From the NCBI GenBank assembly GCA_947462945.1, contig CANHTE010000117.1, positions 1-5,805 of the forward strand: DNA of 5,805 nucleotides, written 5' to 3'. Position numbers and translations under genes: made by a program. Shown piece after piece: positions 1-5,805 of the stretch (the stretch's first letter is position 1; every line of letters starts with the position of its first letter). This stretch comes from Acetobacteraceae bacterium (lineage in GTDB: Bacteria; Pseudomonadota; Alphaproteobacteria; Acetobacterales; Acetobacteraceae). Below the pieces are notes generated by a model that was given only the letters and a program-made list of their open reading frames with translations, was not told the DNA's origin and searched no databases.

Positions 1-326
1 GCGGCGGCGCCGTCCGCCAGTGTCTGAGTTTCCGAACCAATTGCGATGAGGTGGTGCCCGCCAATGCCGAGCACCCGATTCGCGTCCAGCTTGACCCGCG
101 CACGCGGGAGCCCCGCCCCTACATCATGATCCGGCCGGGGTTGGAGGCGAAGATCAACCGCGCCGTCTTCTACGAAATGGTGGCGCTGGCCGTGACCGAG
201 ACGGTTGATGGGCGGGACCTCATGGGCGTCTGGAGCGAGGGGGTCTTCTTCCCGATTGATGAGGCGGTGAGGGAGCCCGTGCCGGCCCTGCCTGCGTCCT
301 CGACCGTCATTTTGGCCGCGGAGTGA
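1..326 (+). CDS. DUF1285 family protein, C-terminal part (5' end outside window)
   Basis: The frame is open from position 3 (first full codon GGC) to the TGA at 324-326, giving about 107 residues. It reads through the GTG at 51 with good family-like sequence upstream (LSFRTNCDEVVPANAEHPIRV over about 24-86), so the gene begins left of the window and the GTG at 51 is not its start. The pattern of an FRTN segment, a HPIRV strand, an RPY segment and a late FYEMVALAV helix resembles DUF1285 proteins as I recall them; these are usually nearly 200 residues, so roughly the C-terminal half is present. The DUF1285 function is unknown to me, and no catalytic motif, signal peptide or membrane segment is visible in this part. 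Its stop overlaps the start of the Nudix gene by four bases (GTGA), so the two are probably translationally coupled. The family call comes from memory of sequence and gene order, not a search. Confidence 0.8.
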   Translation, partial: GGAVRQCLSFRTNCDEVVPANAEHPIRVQLDPRTREPRPYIMIRPGLEAKINRAVFYEMVALAVTETVDGRDLMGVWSEGVFFPIDEAVREPVPALPASSTVILAAE

Positions 327-916
327 ACGCCGCCGCCCTGCGCGCCCGACTGAGCCATCCCGCCTTCCTCGCCGGCCTACCGCCGACCACCAGCGATGAT
401 GGCGTGCTGCCCCTGGCCGGCCCCATCAAGCCTGCGGCCGTCCTGGTGCCGCTGATCCTGCATCGCGACACACCCAGCATCCTGCTGACGCGGCGCGCGG
501 CGCATCTCACCAACCATGCGGGCCAGGTGAGTTTCCCGGGTGGCCGCATCGAGCCGGGCGAAACCGCCGAACAGGCGGCCCTGCGCGAGAGCGCCGAGGA
601 AATCGGGCTCGATCCCGGCCTTCCGCTGCTGGCCGGCCGCATGCCCAGCCACCTGACCGGCACCGGCTACGAGATCACGCCCATCCTGGGCATGATCGAG
701 CCTGGCTTCGCCCTGACGCCCGACCCTGCCGAAGTGGCGCTGGCCTTTGAGTTTCCGTTGGCGGTCCTGCTGGATCCCGAAGCGCCCCGGCGCGAGCGCA
801 AGGAATGGAAGGGCCGCATGCGCGAATACTGGGTCTGGCCGCATGGCGAGCATTTCATCTGGGGCGCGACGGCGACCATCCTGGTCAATCTGGCGCGTGG
901 GTTGCGAGAGGCCTGA
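323..916 (+). CDS. Nudix hydrolase, CoA pyrophosphatase family
   Basis: The 197-residue protein has a complete Nudix box at residues 74-96: G74, E80, then R88-E89 and E92-E93, ending G95-L96. This fits GX5EX7REUXEEXGU except that the first hydrophobic position is Ser90. The box is the Mg-binding catalytic helix that hydrolyses nucleoside diphosphate linkages. Immediately upstream, residues 54-74 (LLTRRAAHLTNHAGQVSFPGG) match the extra UPF0035/NudL-type signature that marks coenzyme A pyrophosphatases, which cleave CoA and its derivatives to 3',5'-ADP and (acyl-)phosphopantetheine. Length fits the family, and no export signal is seen, so it should be cytosolic. The GTG start at 323 overlaps the upstream stop as GTGA. 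No strong Shine-Dalgarno sequence precedes it, so translation probably depends on coupling. It sits in the operon with the DUF1285, DUF6111-like and CCA genes. The family is secure; the exact physiological substrate is inferred. Confidence 0.93.
   Translation: MNAAALRARLSHPAFLAGLPPTTSDDGVLPLAGPIKPAAVLVPLILHRDTPSILLTRRAAHLTNHAGQVSFPGGRIEPGETAEQAALRESAEEIGLDPGLPLLAGRMPSHLTGTGYEITPILGMIEPGFALTPDPAEVALAFEFPLAVLLDPEAPRRERKEWKGRMREYWVWPHGEHFIWGATATILVNLARGLREA
906..911 (+). promoter_or_regulatory. Ribosome binding site for the small membrane protein
   Basis: GAGAGG lies four bases before the ATG at 916, inside the end of the Nudix gene. It supports the ATG at 916 over the further-upstream in-frame ATG at 805, which would overlap the Nudix gene by more than 100 bases. 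Confidence 0.5.
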
Positions 917-1170
917 TGGCCGTATTGCTCGAATTCTCCCTCTTCAGCCTGCCCTTCCTGGCTTATCTGGCCTGGTGGCGGCTGATGGGCCGCAAGCCGG
1001 GCCATGAACCTTCGCGGCGAATCGTCACGCTGGCGGCCATCGGCGTGCTCTGCGGCGTGGCGGGGGCCGCCTATTACGGGCTTTCGCGCAGCTTTGAGCG
1101 GGGGGAGAAATATGTGCCTGCGCGCATCGAGGGCGGCGTGATCACGCGGGGCGAAGGCGTTACGCGGTGA
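916..1170 (+). CDS. Small two-helix membrane protein, DUF6111-like
   Basis: The product has 84 residues. Two hydrophobic segments are clear: about residues 7-21 (after a short N-terminal stretch ending in Glu6) and about 36-56. They are joined by a basic loop (RLMGRKPGHEPSRR) that should face the cytoplasm, leaving a short polar C-terminal tail of about 28 residues (ending EGVTR). The ATG at 916 shares one base with the Nudix stop (TGATG). The same frame is open back to 805, but that extension reads as low-quality sequence in another gene and is rejected. Its stop overlaps the CCA gene start by four bases. Size, topology and location between a Nudix CoA pyrophosphatase and a CCA transferase match what I recall as DUF6111 in alphaproteobacteria. 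No catalytic motif is visible and its function is unknown. The operon position is the only hint and does not show that it acts on tRNA or CoA. Confidence 0.82.
   Translation: MAVLLEFSLFSLPFLAYLAWWRLMGRKPGHEPSRRIVTLAAIGVLCGVAGAAYYGLSRSFERGEKYVPARIEGGVITRGEGVTR
1153..1157 (+). promoter_or_regulatory. Ribosome binding site for the CCA gene
   Basis: GAAGG sits nine bases ahead of the GTG at 1167, within the last codons of the small membrane protein gene. Good spacing supports GTG 1167 as the start even though it is a non-ATG codon. Confidence 0.5.
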
Positions 1171-2369
1171 GGCTGCCGGCTTACCTCCTGGCCCCGGGGC
1201 CGCAGCGGGTCTTTGCCGCCCTGCCGGATTCGCGCGCGGTGGGGGGCTGTGTGCGCGATGATCTGGCGGGCCTGCCGGTGCATGACCTGGACATGGCCGC
1301 CCCATTCGCACCCGCGGTGATCGCCGAGCGCCTGGCCGCCGCCGGATTCCGCGTCTTCGAGACGGGGCTGAAGCACGGCACCGTCACCGCCCTGCTGGAA
1401 CGCGACCCGATCGAAGTCACCTCGCTCCGGCGGGACGTGACCACCGATGGCCGCCATGCCCAGGTGGAATGGACCACCGATTGGGCGGAAGACGCGGCCC
1501 GGCGCGATTTCACCATCAACGCCATGTCCATGGGCGCGGATGGCGTGCTGCATGATCCTTTTGGCGGACAAGAGGACCTCGCCGCCCGCCGCGTCCGCTT
1601 CGTGGGTGAGGCGGATCAGCGCCTGCGCGAGGATTTTCTCCGCGCGCTGCGCTTCTTCCGCTTCCAGGCACGCTATGGCGGGGACGCGCCGGATGCCGAG
1701 GCGGTGCGCGCGATTCGCGCGGCCGTGCCGGGCCTGGCGCGCCTTTCGGCCGAGCGGGTCTGGAGCGAGATCAAGCGCCTCCTGGCCGCGCCCGACCCCC
1801 GCGCCTCCCTGGCGCTGATGGCCGAGACCGGCGTGCTGCCCGCCGTGCTGCCCGAGGCGGGGGCGCCCGCGCGGCTGGATTTCGCCCTGGCGCGGGGTGT
1901 GACGGATGCGCTGCTTCGCCTTGCCATCCTGGTGCCGGTGGGCACTGACATCGCCGCGCTGGCCAGCCGCCTGCGGCTTTCGGGTGAGGAGGCAGCAAAG
2001 CTGCGCGCCCTGCATGCGACAGAAGACGCGCCAGGGCCGGCCGAGCGCGATGCCGATGCGCTGCGCCGCTTCACCGCCCGCGCCCGGCTGCGCAGCGAAG
2101 CCGCGCTGCCGGCCGAGATTCTGCACGTCGCGGCCGCCGCGCAGCCGGGGACGGATTTCACCGGCCTGCTGGCAGCCCTGCCGCCCGGCCTGGGCCCCGC
2201 CTTCCCCTTGCAGGGGCGGGATGCCCTGGCGCTGGGCCTGCCGCATGGCCCGCGCATCGGCGCGCTGCTGGCTGCGGTGCGCGACTGGTGGCTGGAGACA
2301 GGCGCTGCCGCGGACCATGCCGCCTGCCTCGAAAAGCTCCGCCAACTGGCACTCGAGAAGACTTCCTGA
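1167..2369 (+). CDS. cca: CCA tRNA nucleotidyltransferase
   Basis: This 400-residue class II nucleotidyltransferase adds or repairs the 3'-terminal CCA of tRNAs from CTP and ATP, in the cytoplasm. The fold is readable in order: the GGxVRD nucleotidyltransferase motif at 26-31; the metal-binding pair Asp40 and Asp42 (DLD); a GLKHGTVTA strand at 67-75; IEVTSLR at 82-88; the RRDFTINAM motif at 112-120; a DPFGGQEDL turn at 130-138; the nucleotide-selecting EDxxR motif at 155-159 within REDFLRALRFFRF; and the ERxxxExxxLL-type helix at 196-206. The remaining residues form the variable helical tRNA-binding tail. No HD phosphohydrolase motif is seen, unlike enterobacterial CCA enzymes. The GTG start overlaps the previous stop as GTGA. 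All active-site motifs are intact, so it should be functional. Whether it adds all three bases cannot be proven from one window, but no partner A-adding or CC-adding enzyme is present here. Confidence 0.96.
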   Translation: MRLPAYLLAPGPQRVFAALPDSRAVGGCVRDDLAGLPVHDLDMAAPFAPAVIAERLAAAGFRVFETGLKHGTVTALLERDPIEVTSLRRDVTTDGRHAQVEWTTDWAEDAARRDFTINAMSMGADGVLHDPFGGQEDLAARRVRFVGEADQRLREDFLRALRFFRFQARYGGDAPDAEAVRAIRAAVPGLARLSAERVWSEIKRLLAAPDPRASLALMAETGVLPAVLPEAGAPARLDFALARGVTDALLRLAILVPVGTDIAALASRLRLSGEEAAKLRALHATEDAPGPAERDADALRRFTARARLRSEAALPAEILHVAAAAQPGTDFTGLLAALPPGLGPAFPLQGRDALALGLPHGPRIGALLAAVRDWWLETGAAADHAACLEKLRQLALEKTS

Positions 2370-2382
2370 TAGCGGGACGGGC

Positions 2383-4131
2383 ATGACCAAGCCCGCCGCA
2401 TCGCTGCCCCTTATTCGCCGATTCTGGCGCGAACATCTGTTCGAGCAGAAAAAGCGCCTCGGCCTGGCCGTGCTGTTTACCATCGGCCTCGCTGGCATCA
2501 CGGCGCTTTACCCGATCATCATCCAGCAAAGCTTCGACATGTTCGGGCGTGGCGATACCAGCGTCATCTGGATGCTGCCGCCAGTGATCATCCTGGTCAC
2601 GGCCTTGCGCGGCGGCTTCATGTATCTCCAGCAGATCACGATGCAGGCGGCCGTGCTGCGCAGCATCGAGCATTTGCAGAACAGTCTTTTCGTCACGCTC
2701 ACCCGCGCCGATTACGCGACGGTCGCGGCCGAGGCGCCGGCCCGTCATGCCAGCCGCTTCACCACGGACGCCACGCAAATCCGCGAGGCGCTGACGCGCA
2801 GCGTGAACGGCATGGGGGATGTGTTGACCATCATCGGCCTGGTGGCCTCCATGCTCTGGCTGGACTGGCAATTGGCGCTGGGGGCTGCGCTGCTCTACCC
2901 CATCGCGGCCTGGCCGATCCTGACGCTCGGCAAGCGCATCCGCCGTGCATCCTCCGGCATGCAGGACCGCGTGGGCGAGACCAATGCGCTGCTGAATGAG
3001 AGCTTCGCCGCCGCCCGCGTGGTGCGCAGCTATCGGCTGGAGGCGCAGGAGGAAAGCCGTGCGCAACACGCCTTCGCCGAGTTGCGGGCCAGCCTGTATC
3101 GCATCACCTCCACCCGTGCGCGGGTGGACCCCATTCTCGAAGTGCTGGGCGGGCTGACCGTGGCGCTGGTGCTGGGCTTTGTCGGCTGGCGGGTCTCCAG
3201 CGGGATGGGGACGATTGGCGAATTCACCGGCTTCGTCGCCGCCGTGCTGATCGCGGCCCGGCCGGTGCGTTCGTTGGGTTCGCTGAACGCCGCCCTGCAG
3301 GAGGGGCTGGCCGGTCTTGCGCGGGTCTTTGCCATCATGGATGTGAAGCGCGCCATCACGGAAACGCCGCAGGCCATGGCCCTGCCCGCCGGCCGGGGCG
3401 AGGTGGTGTTTGAGGGGGTCGCCTTCCGCTATGCCGGCAGCGAGGCGAGCGCCATTGAGGAACTGACCTTCACCGCGAAACCGGGCGAGACGGTGGCGCT
3501 GGTCGGGCCATCCGGCGCGGGGAAATCCACCGCCATCACGCTGCTGCCGCGGCTCTATGACGCGAGTGCCGGGCGGATCACGCTGGACGGTGCCGATATC
3601 CGCGCGCTCCACATCGCCTCGCTGCGCGACGCCATCGCCTATGTGGGGCAGGAGGCGGTGCTGTTTGACGACACGGCGCTGGCCAACATCGCCTGTGGCC
3701 GCCCCGGCGCCACGCGTGAGGAGGTGGAGCAGGCCGCGCGGGCCGCGCAGGCACACGGCTTCCTGGCGGCCTTGCCACAAGGCTATGACACGCCCCTTGG
3801 CCCCTCCGGCGGGCGGCTTTCGGGGGGGCAGCGGCAGCGCGTCAGCCTGGCGCGCGCGCTGTTGCGCAATCCGCGCGTGCTGCTGCTGGATGAAGCGACC
3901 AGCGCCCTGGATGCCGAGAACGAGGCCGCCGTGCAGGCCGCGCTGGAAACCCTGCGCGCCGGCCGCACCACCCTGGTCATCGCGCACCGCCTGGCCACCG
4001 TGCAGAAGGCGGACCGCATCGTCGTCATGGAGGAAGGCCGCGCCATCGAGCAGGGCACCCATGCTGAGCTCATGGCGATGGAAGGGCTTTACGCGCGGCT
4101 GGTGCGAACCCAGGCCTTCGTCTCGGCATGA
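2383..4131 (+). CDS. ABC exporter half-transporter (permease fused to ATPase), MsbA-like
   Basis: The 582-residue protein fuses a six-helix membrane domain (segments near residues 26-47, 61-82, 143-160, 163-181, 251-269 and 278-297) to a C-terminal ATPase domain from about 340. The ATPase is complete: A-loop Tyr350, Walker A 375-383 (GPSGAGKST), Q-loop Gln423, signature LSGGQ 479-483, Walker B ending Asp503 with catalytic Glu504, D-loop SALD 507-510 and switch His535. This is the type IV exporter layout; it should work as a homodimer in the inner membrane. The relatives I recall export lipids, lipid A precursors or drugs, but no substrate can be read from sequence, so msbA is not assigned. 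The ATG at 2383 follows the CCA stop by 13 bases with a weak GGGA-type ribosome site. The frame is open further upstream, but that part only shadows the CCA gene. It is probably co-transcribed with cca. Confidence 0.93.
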   Translation: MTKPAASLPLIRRFWREHLFEQKKRLGLAVLFTIGLAGITALYPIIIQQSFDMFGRGDTSVIWMLPPVIILVTALRGGFMYLQQITMQAAVLRSIEHLQNSLFVTLTRADYATVAAEAPARHASRFTTDATQIREALTRSVNGMGDVLTIIGLVASMLWLDWQLALGAALLYPIAAWPILTLGKRIRRASSGMQDRVGETNALLNESFAAARVVRSYRLEAQEESRAQHAFAELRASLYRITSTRARVDPILEVLGGLTVALVLGFVGWRVSSGMGTIGEFTGFVAAVLIAARPVRSLGSLNAALQEGLAGLARVFAIMDVKRAITETPQAMALPAGRGEVVFEGVAFRYAGSEASAIEELTFTAKPGETVALVGPSGAGKSTAITLLPRLYDASAGRITLDGADIRALHIASLRDAIAYVGQEAVLFDDTALANIACGRPGATREEVEQAARAAQAHGFLAALPQGYDTPLGPSGGRLSGGQRQRVSLARALLRNPRVLLLDEATSALDAENEAAVQAALETLRAGRTTLVIAHRLATVQKADRIVVMEEGRAIEQGTHAELMAMEGLYARLVRTQAFVSA

Positions 4132-4158
4132 CGCGCGGATGAGTGTGGAATTCGTATA

Positions 4159-4173
4159 GAAACTGCGGGTTTC
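4159..4173. repeat. Short inverted repeat GAAAC-N5-GTTTC
   Basis: Perfect 5-base arms (4159-4163 and 4169-4173) flank a 5-base centre, TGCGG. The left arm overlaps the TATAGA hexamer at 4155-4160, the arrangement expected of a repressor operator on a -10 box. With only five paired bases and no T-run it is a poor terminator. Short repeats arise by chance, so this is a tentative operator candidate. Confidence 0.3.
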
Positions 4174-4232
4174 ACGGCAAGGTCACACACGGAGGGCGCA
4201 GGCGCTTGGCATAAGGCGGGGGTATCCAACCT

Positions 4233-4240
4233 GGAGTGAG
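4233..4240 (+). promoter_or_regulatory. Ribosome binding site deciding the start of the importer ATPase
   Basis: GGAGTGAG ends eight bases before ATG 4249. It overlaps or lies too close to the alternative in-frame GTG at 4240, so it favours ATG 4249 as the start. Confidence 0.55.
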
Positions 4241-4248
4241 TGCCCGCC

Positions 4249-5376
4249 ATGGCCCGCGTCACGCTGCATCGAATCAGCAAACGCTTCGGCGGCACCGAGG
4301 TGCTGCGCGATGTCACGCTGGAGGTCGCTGATGGCGAGTTCCTCGCGATCCTGGGCCCCTCCGGCTGCGGCAAATCCACCTTGTTGCGCATCCTGGCCGG
4401 GCTTGAGGGTTGCAACTCCGGCAGCGTGATCCTGGGTGACGAGGATGTGACGGAGCGGGCGGCGAAGTCGCGCAACCTCGCCATGGTGTTCCAGTCCTAC
4501 GCGCTGTATCCGCATATGACCGTGCGGCAGAATATCGGCCTGCCGCTGGAACTGCGCCGCCTCTCCGCCTGGCAGCGCGTGCCGGTGCTGGGCCGGTTTT
4601 CAGGTGGCGAAGCGCGGCGCGGCATTGCCGCTGAAGTCGGCAAGGTTGCCGGGGCCTTGGCGCTGGAGCCGCTGCTGGACCGCCGGCCCTCGCAGCTCTC
4701 CGGTGGGCAGCGGCAGCGCGTGGCGCTCGCCCGCGCCATGGTGCGCAACCCTGCCGCCTTCCTGATGGATGAGCCGCTTTCCAACCTCGATGCCCGCCTG
4801 CGCGGTGAGGCGCGGGCCGAGATCGTCGCGCTGCAAAAACGCCTGGGCGCCACCGTCCTTTACGTCACGCATGATCAGGAAGAAGCCATGGCCATGGCGG
4901 ACCGCGTGGCGGTGATGCGTGAGGGGCGGGTGCTGCAGGTGGCGCCCCCGCAATCGCTTTATGATGATCCGGCCAGCCTGGAAGTTGCACGCTTTGTCGG
5001 CTCTCCGCCGATGAACGCCTTCCCCGCGCGGGTGGTGCTGGAAGGGCGCATTGAGGTGGCGGATGCGCCGCTGCCCTTCCGCGCCGAACGCGGCGGCGCC
5101 GTGACACTTGGCGTGCGCGCCGAGGCGCTGCGCCTGGCCGATGACGGCATCCCGGCCGACATCATGCGCATCGAGCGCCTGGGCGCCGAAGTCATCCTGC
5201 ACGCTGCCATCCCTGGCATTGCCGCCCCCGCTTTGGCGCGGCTGGCGCCCGAGCATGTGGCGGGGCTGTCGCCGGGGGATCGGGTCTCGCTGATGCCGGT
5301 GCGGGCGATGTTGTTCGATGCACAAGGCCAGCGCCTGCCGCTGCATGCCGAGCGGCGCGAACATGCCTTCCATTGA
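4249..5376 (+). CDS. ABC importer ATPase, UgpC/MalK-type (CUT1 family)
   Basis: This 375-residue ATPase should power uptake of a sugar, polyol or sugar phosphate by a binding-protein-dependent importer, working as a dimer on the cytoplasmic face of its permeases. Motifs in order: Walker A 36-44 (GPSGCGKST), Q-loop Gln82 in VFQSYALYPHMTV, signature LSGGQ 150-154, Walker B with Asp174 and catalytic Glu175, D-loop SNLD 178-181, switch His208 in YVTHDQEEAM. A C-terminal regulatory/TOBE-type region follows from about 235 (FVGSPPMNAFPA, then VRAEALRL). Relative to E. coli MalK (Gln82, Glu159, His192, as I recall them) the Q-loop aligns exactly, but later motifs are shifted by 16, which places an insertion at about residues 104-128 in the helical subdomain. 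The ATG at 4249 is preferred over GTG 4240 on ribosome-site spacing and because MARVTL is a typical family N-terminus. The next permease gene overlaps its end. Substrate is not determined. Confidence 0.93.
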   Translation: MARVTLHRISKRFGGTEVLRDVTLEVADGEFLAILGPSGCGKSTLLRILAGLEGCNSGSVILGDEDVTERAAKSRNLAMVFQSYALYPHMTVRQNIGLPLELRRLSAWQRVPVLGRFSGGEARRGIAAEVGKVAGALALEPLLDRRPSQLSGGQRQRVALARAMVRNPAAFLMDEPLSNLDARLRGEARAEIVALQKRLGATVLYVTHDQEEAMAMADRVAVMREGRVLQVAPPQSLYDDPASLEVARFVGSPPMNAFPARVVLEGRIEVADAPLPFRAERGGAVTLGVRAEALRLADDGIPADIMRIERLGAEVILHAAIPGIAAPALARLAPEHVAGLSPGDRVSLMPVRAMLFDAQGQRLPLHAERREHAFH

Positions 5377-5805
5377 CGCCATGCCGCGCAGCGGCGCCCG
5401 GCCCGGTGCGACGGTGGAGCAATTCACGGCCTGGCTGCTGGCACTTCCCGCCATCCTGCTGATGTGGGCCATGCTGCTCGGACCCGCCGTCGCGGTGGCC
5501 CTGCTGTCCTTCACCGAATGGAATTTTGGCGAGCCCGAGATCGCCTGGGCCGGCCTTACCAACTACGCCGAGCTGTGGGGTGACCGCGTGTTCTGGATCA
5601 GCCTGCGCAACACGCTGATCTATGTGGGCATCAGCGTGCCGGCGACGGTGGGGCTGGGCTTGCTGGCGGCGATTGCCATCGAAGGCGTGACCCGGGGCCG
5701 CGGGTTTTACCGCGCCGCGTATTTCGTGCCGGTTGCCTCCACCCTGCTGGCCATGGCGCTGGTCTGGGAATTCATGTTCCACCCGACGGTGGGCTTCGTG
5801 AACCA
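5363..5805 (+). CDS. ABC importer permease, MalF/UgpA-type, N-terminal part (3' end outside window)
   Basis: An open frame from ATG 5363 runs off the right edge after 147 full codons with no stop. It encodes a binding-protein-dependent inner-membrane permease: hydrophobic segments at about residues 23-50, 83-106 and 121-139, with family-typical stretches LRNTLIYV (81-88) and FYRAAYFVPVASTLLAMALVWEFMF (115-139). The coupling EAA loop lies beyond the window. ATG 5363 overlaps the end of the ATPase gene by 14 bases and has a weak GAGCGG sequence upstream; an in-frame ATG at 5381, just after the ATPase stop, is the alternative and would shorten the protein by six residues. It should pair with a second permease (MalG/UgpE-type) and use the ATPase encoded just upstream. 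A sugar or glycerol-3-phosphate type substrate is the family expectation; nothing visible fixes it. Confidence 0.9.
   Translation, partial: MPSIDAMPRSGARPGATVEQFTAWLLALPAILLMWAMLLGPAVAVALLSFTEWNFGEPEIAWAGLTNYAELWGDRVFWISLRNTLIYVGISVPATVGLGLLAAIAIEGVTRGRGFYRAAYFVPVASTLLAMALVWEFMFHPTVGFVN

Larger units (their letters stand above)
4132..4248 (+). promoter_or_regulatory. Intergenic region, probable promoter of the importer operon
   Basis: These 117 bases are the only sizeable gap between genes and are locally less G+C-rich than their surroundings (4149-4173 especially). They separate an exporter gene from an unrelated importer operon, so a promoter is expected here. A TATAGA hexamer at 4155-4160 could be a -10 element, but no TTGACA-like sequence lies 16-18 bases upstream, so the exact promoter is not established. 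No hairpin followed by a T-run is visible, so termination of the upstream transcript within the gap is not supported either. Confidence 0.4.

Noticed and set aside
51..53. GTG as the start of the DUF1285 gene
   Set aside because: The same frame is open to the left window edge and the upstream codons encode family-like sequence (LSFRTN), so the gene is truncated by the window rather than starting here.
1074..2501. Long open frame on the minus strand (475 codons) opposite the CCA gene
   Set aside because: It is antisense to a gene with every expected motif, and its translation has low-complexity Gln/Gly/Arg-rich sequence with no domain. Very G+C-rich genes routinely leave the opposite frame free of stops.
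2158..4062. Long open frame on the minus strand (634 codons) opposite the ABC exporter
   Set aside because: Same reason: His/Arg/Gln/Gly-rich shadow sequence with no recognisable domain, opposite an intact transporter.
3557..4159. 200-codon plus-strand frame inside the exporter gene
   Set aside because: An Arg/Pro/Trp-rich out-of-frame shadow of the ATPase domain; no ribosome site or family likeness.
4196..4205. GCGC-AG-GCGC as a terminator hairpin after the exporter
   Set aside because: A two-base loop is too tight, the stem is four bases and no T-run follows.
4206..4222. TTGGCATAAGGCGGGGG as a sigma-54 type (-24/-12) promoter
   Set aside because: The TGGCA half is present, but the required TTGC-like -12 element is missing at the right spacing.
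4240..4242. GTG as the start of the importer ATPase
   Set aside because: It overlaps the GGAGTGAG ribosome site; ATG 4249 has better spacing and a typical N-terminus.

Overview
The window comes from a high-GC bacterium, most likely an alphaproteobacterium of the Rhodospirillales/Acetobacteraceae type. The base composition is strongly G+C-rich, codons end in G or C, and the left-hand gene order (DUF1285 protein, Nudix CoA pyrophosphatase, small DUF6111-like membrane protein, CCA tRNA nucleotidyltransferase) is one I recall from that group. The lineage call is inference from composition and gene order, not from an alignment. All genes lie on the + strand and coding density is very high.

Left block (1-2369): four genes form one tightly packed operon. 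The first is cut by the window edge. Each junction overlaps (GTGA at 323-326, TGATG at 914-918, GTGA at 1167-1170), which implies translational coupling. The products are a DUF1285 protein of unknown role, a Nudix hydrolase of the CoA pyrophosphatase family, a two-helix membrane protein and the tRNA CCA-adding enzyme.

Middle (2383-4131): a complete fused permease/ATPase half-transporter of the MsbA-like ABC exporter type starts 13 bases after the CCA gene. It probably ends the same transcript, although no convincing terminator follows it.

Right block (4132-5805): a 117-base gap, the only real intergenic region here, precedes a separate ABC importer operon. That operon begins with a UgpC/MalK-type ATPase and continues with a MalF/UgpA-type permease that runs off the right edge. 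The second permease and the solute-binding protein of this sugar or sugar-phosphate importer are expected beyond the window. The gap holds a small inverted repeat overlapping an AT-rich hexamer, a tentative regulatory site.

This is mostly an ordinary housekeeping-plus-transport region. I saw no mobile element, CRISPR array, RNA gene or defence system. The most unusual points are a roughly 16-residue insertion in the importer ATPase that carries a signature-like SGGE segment, two uncharacterised small proteins locked into the CCA operon, and the inverted repeat in the intergenic gap.
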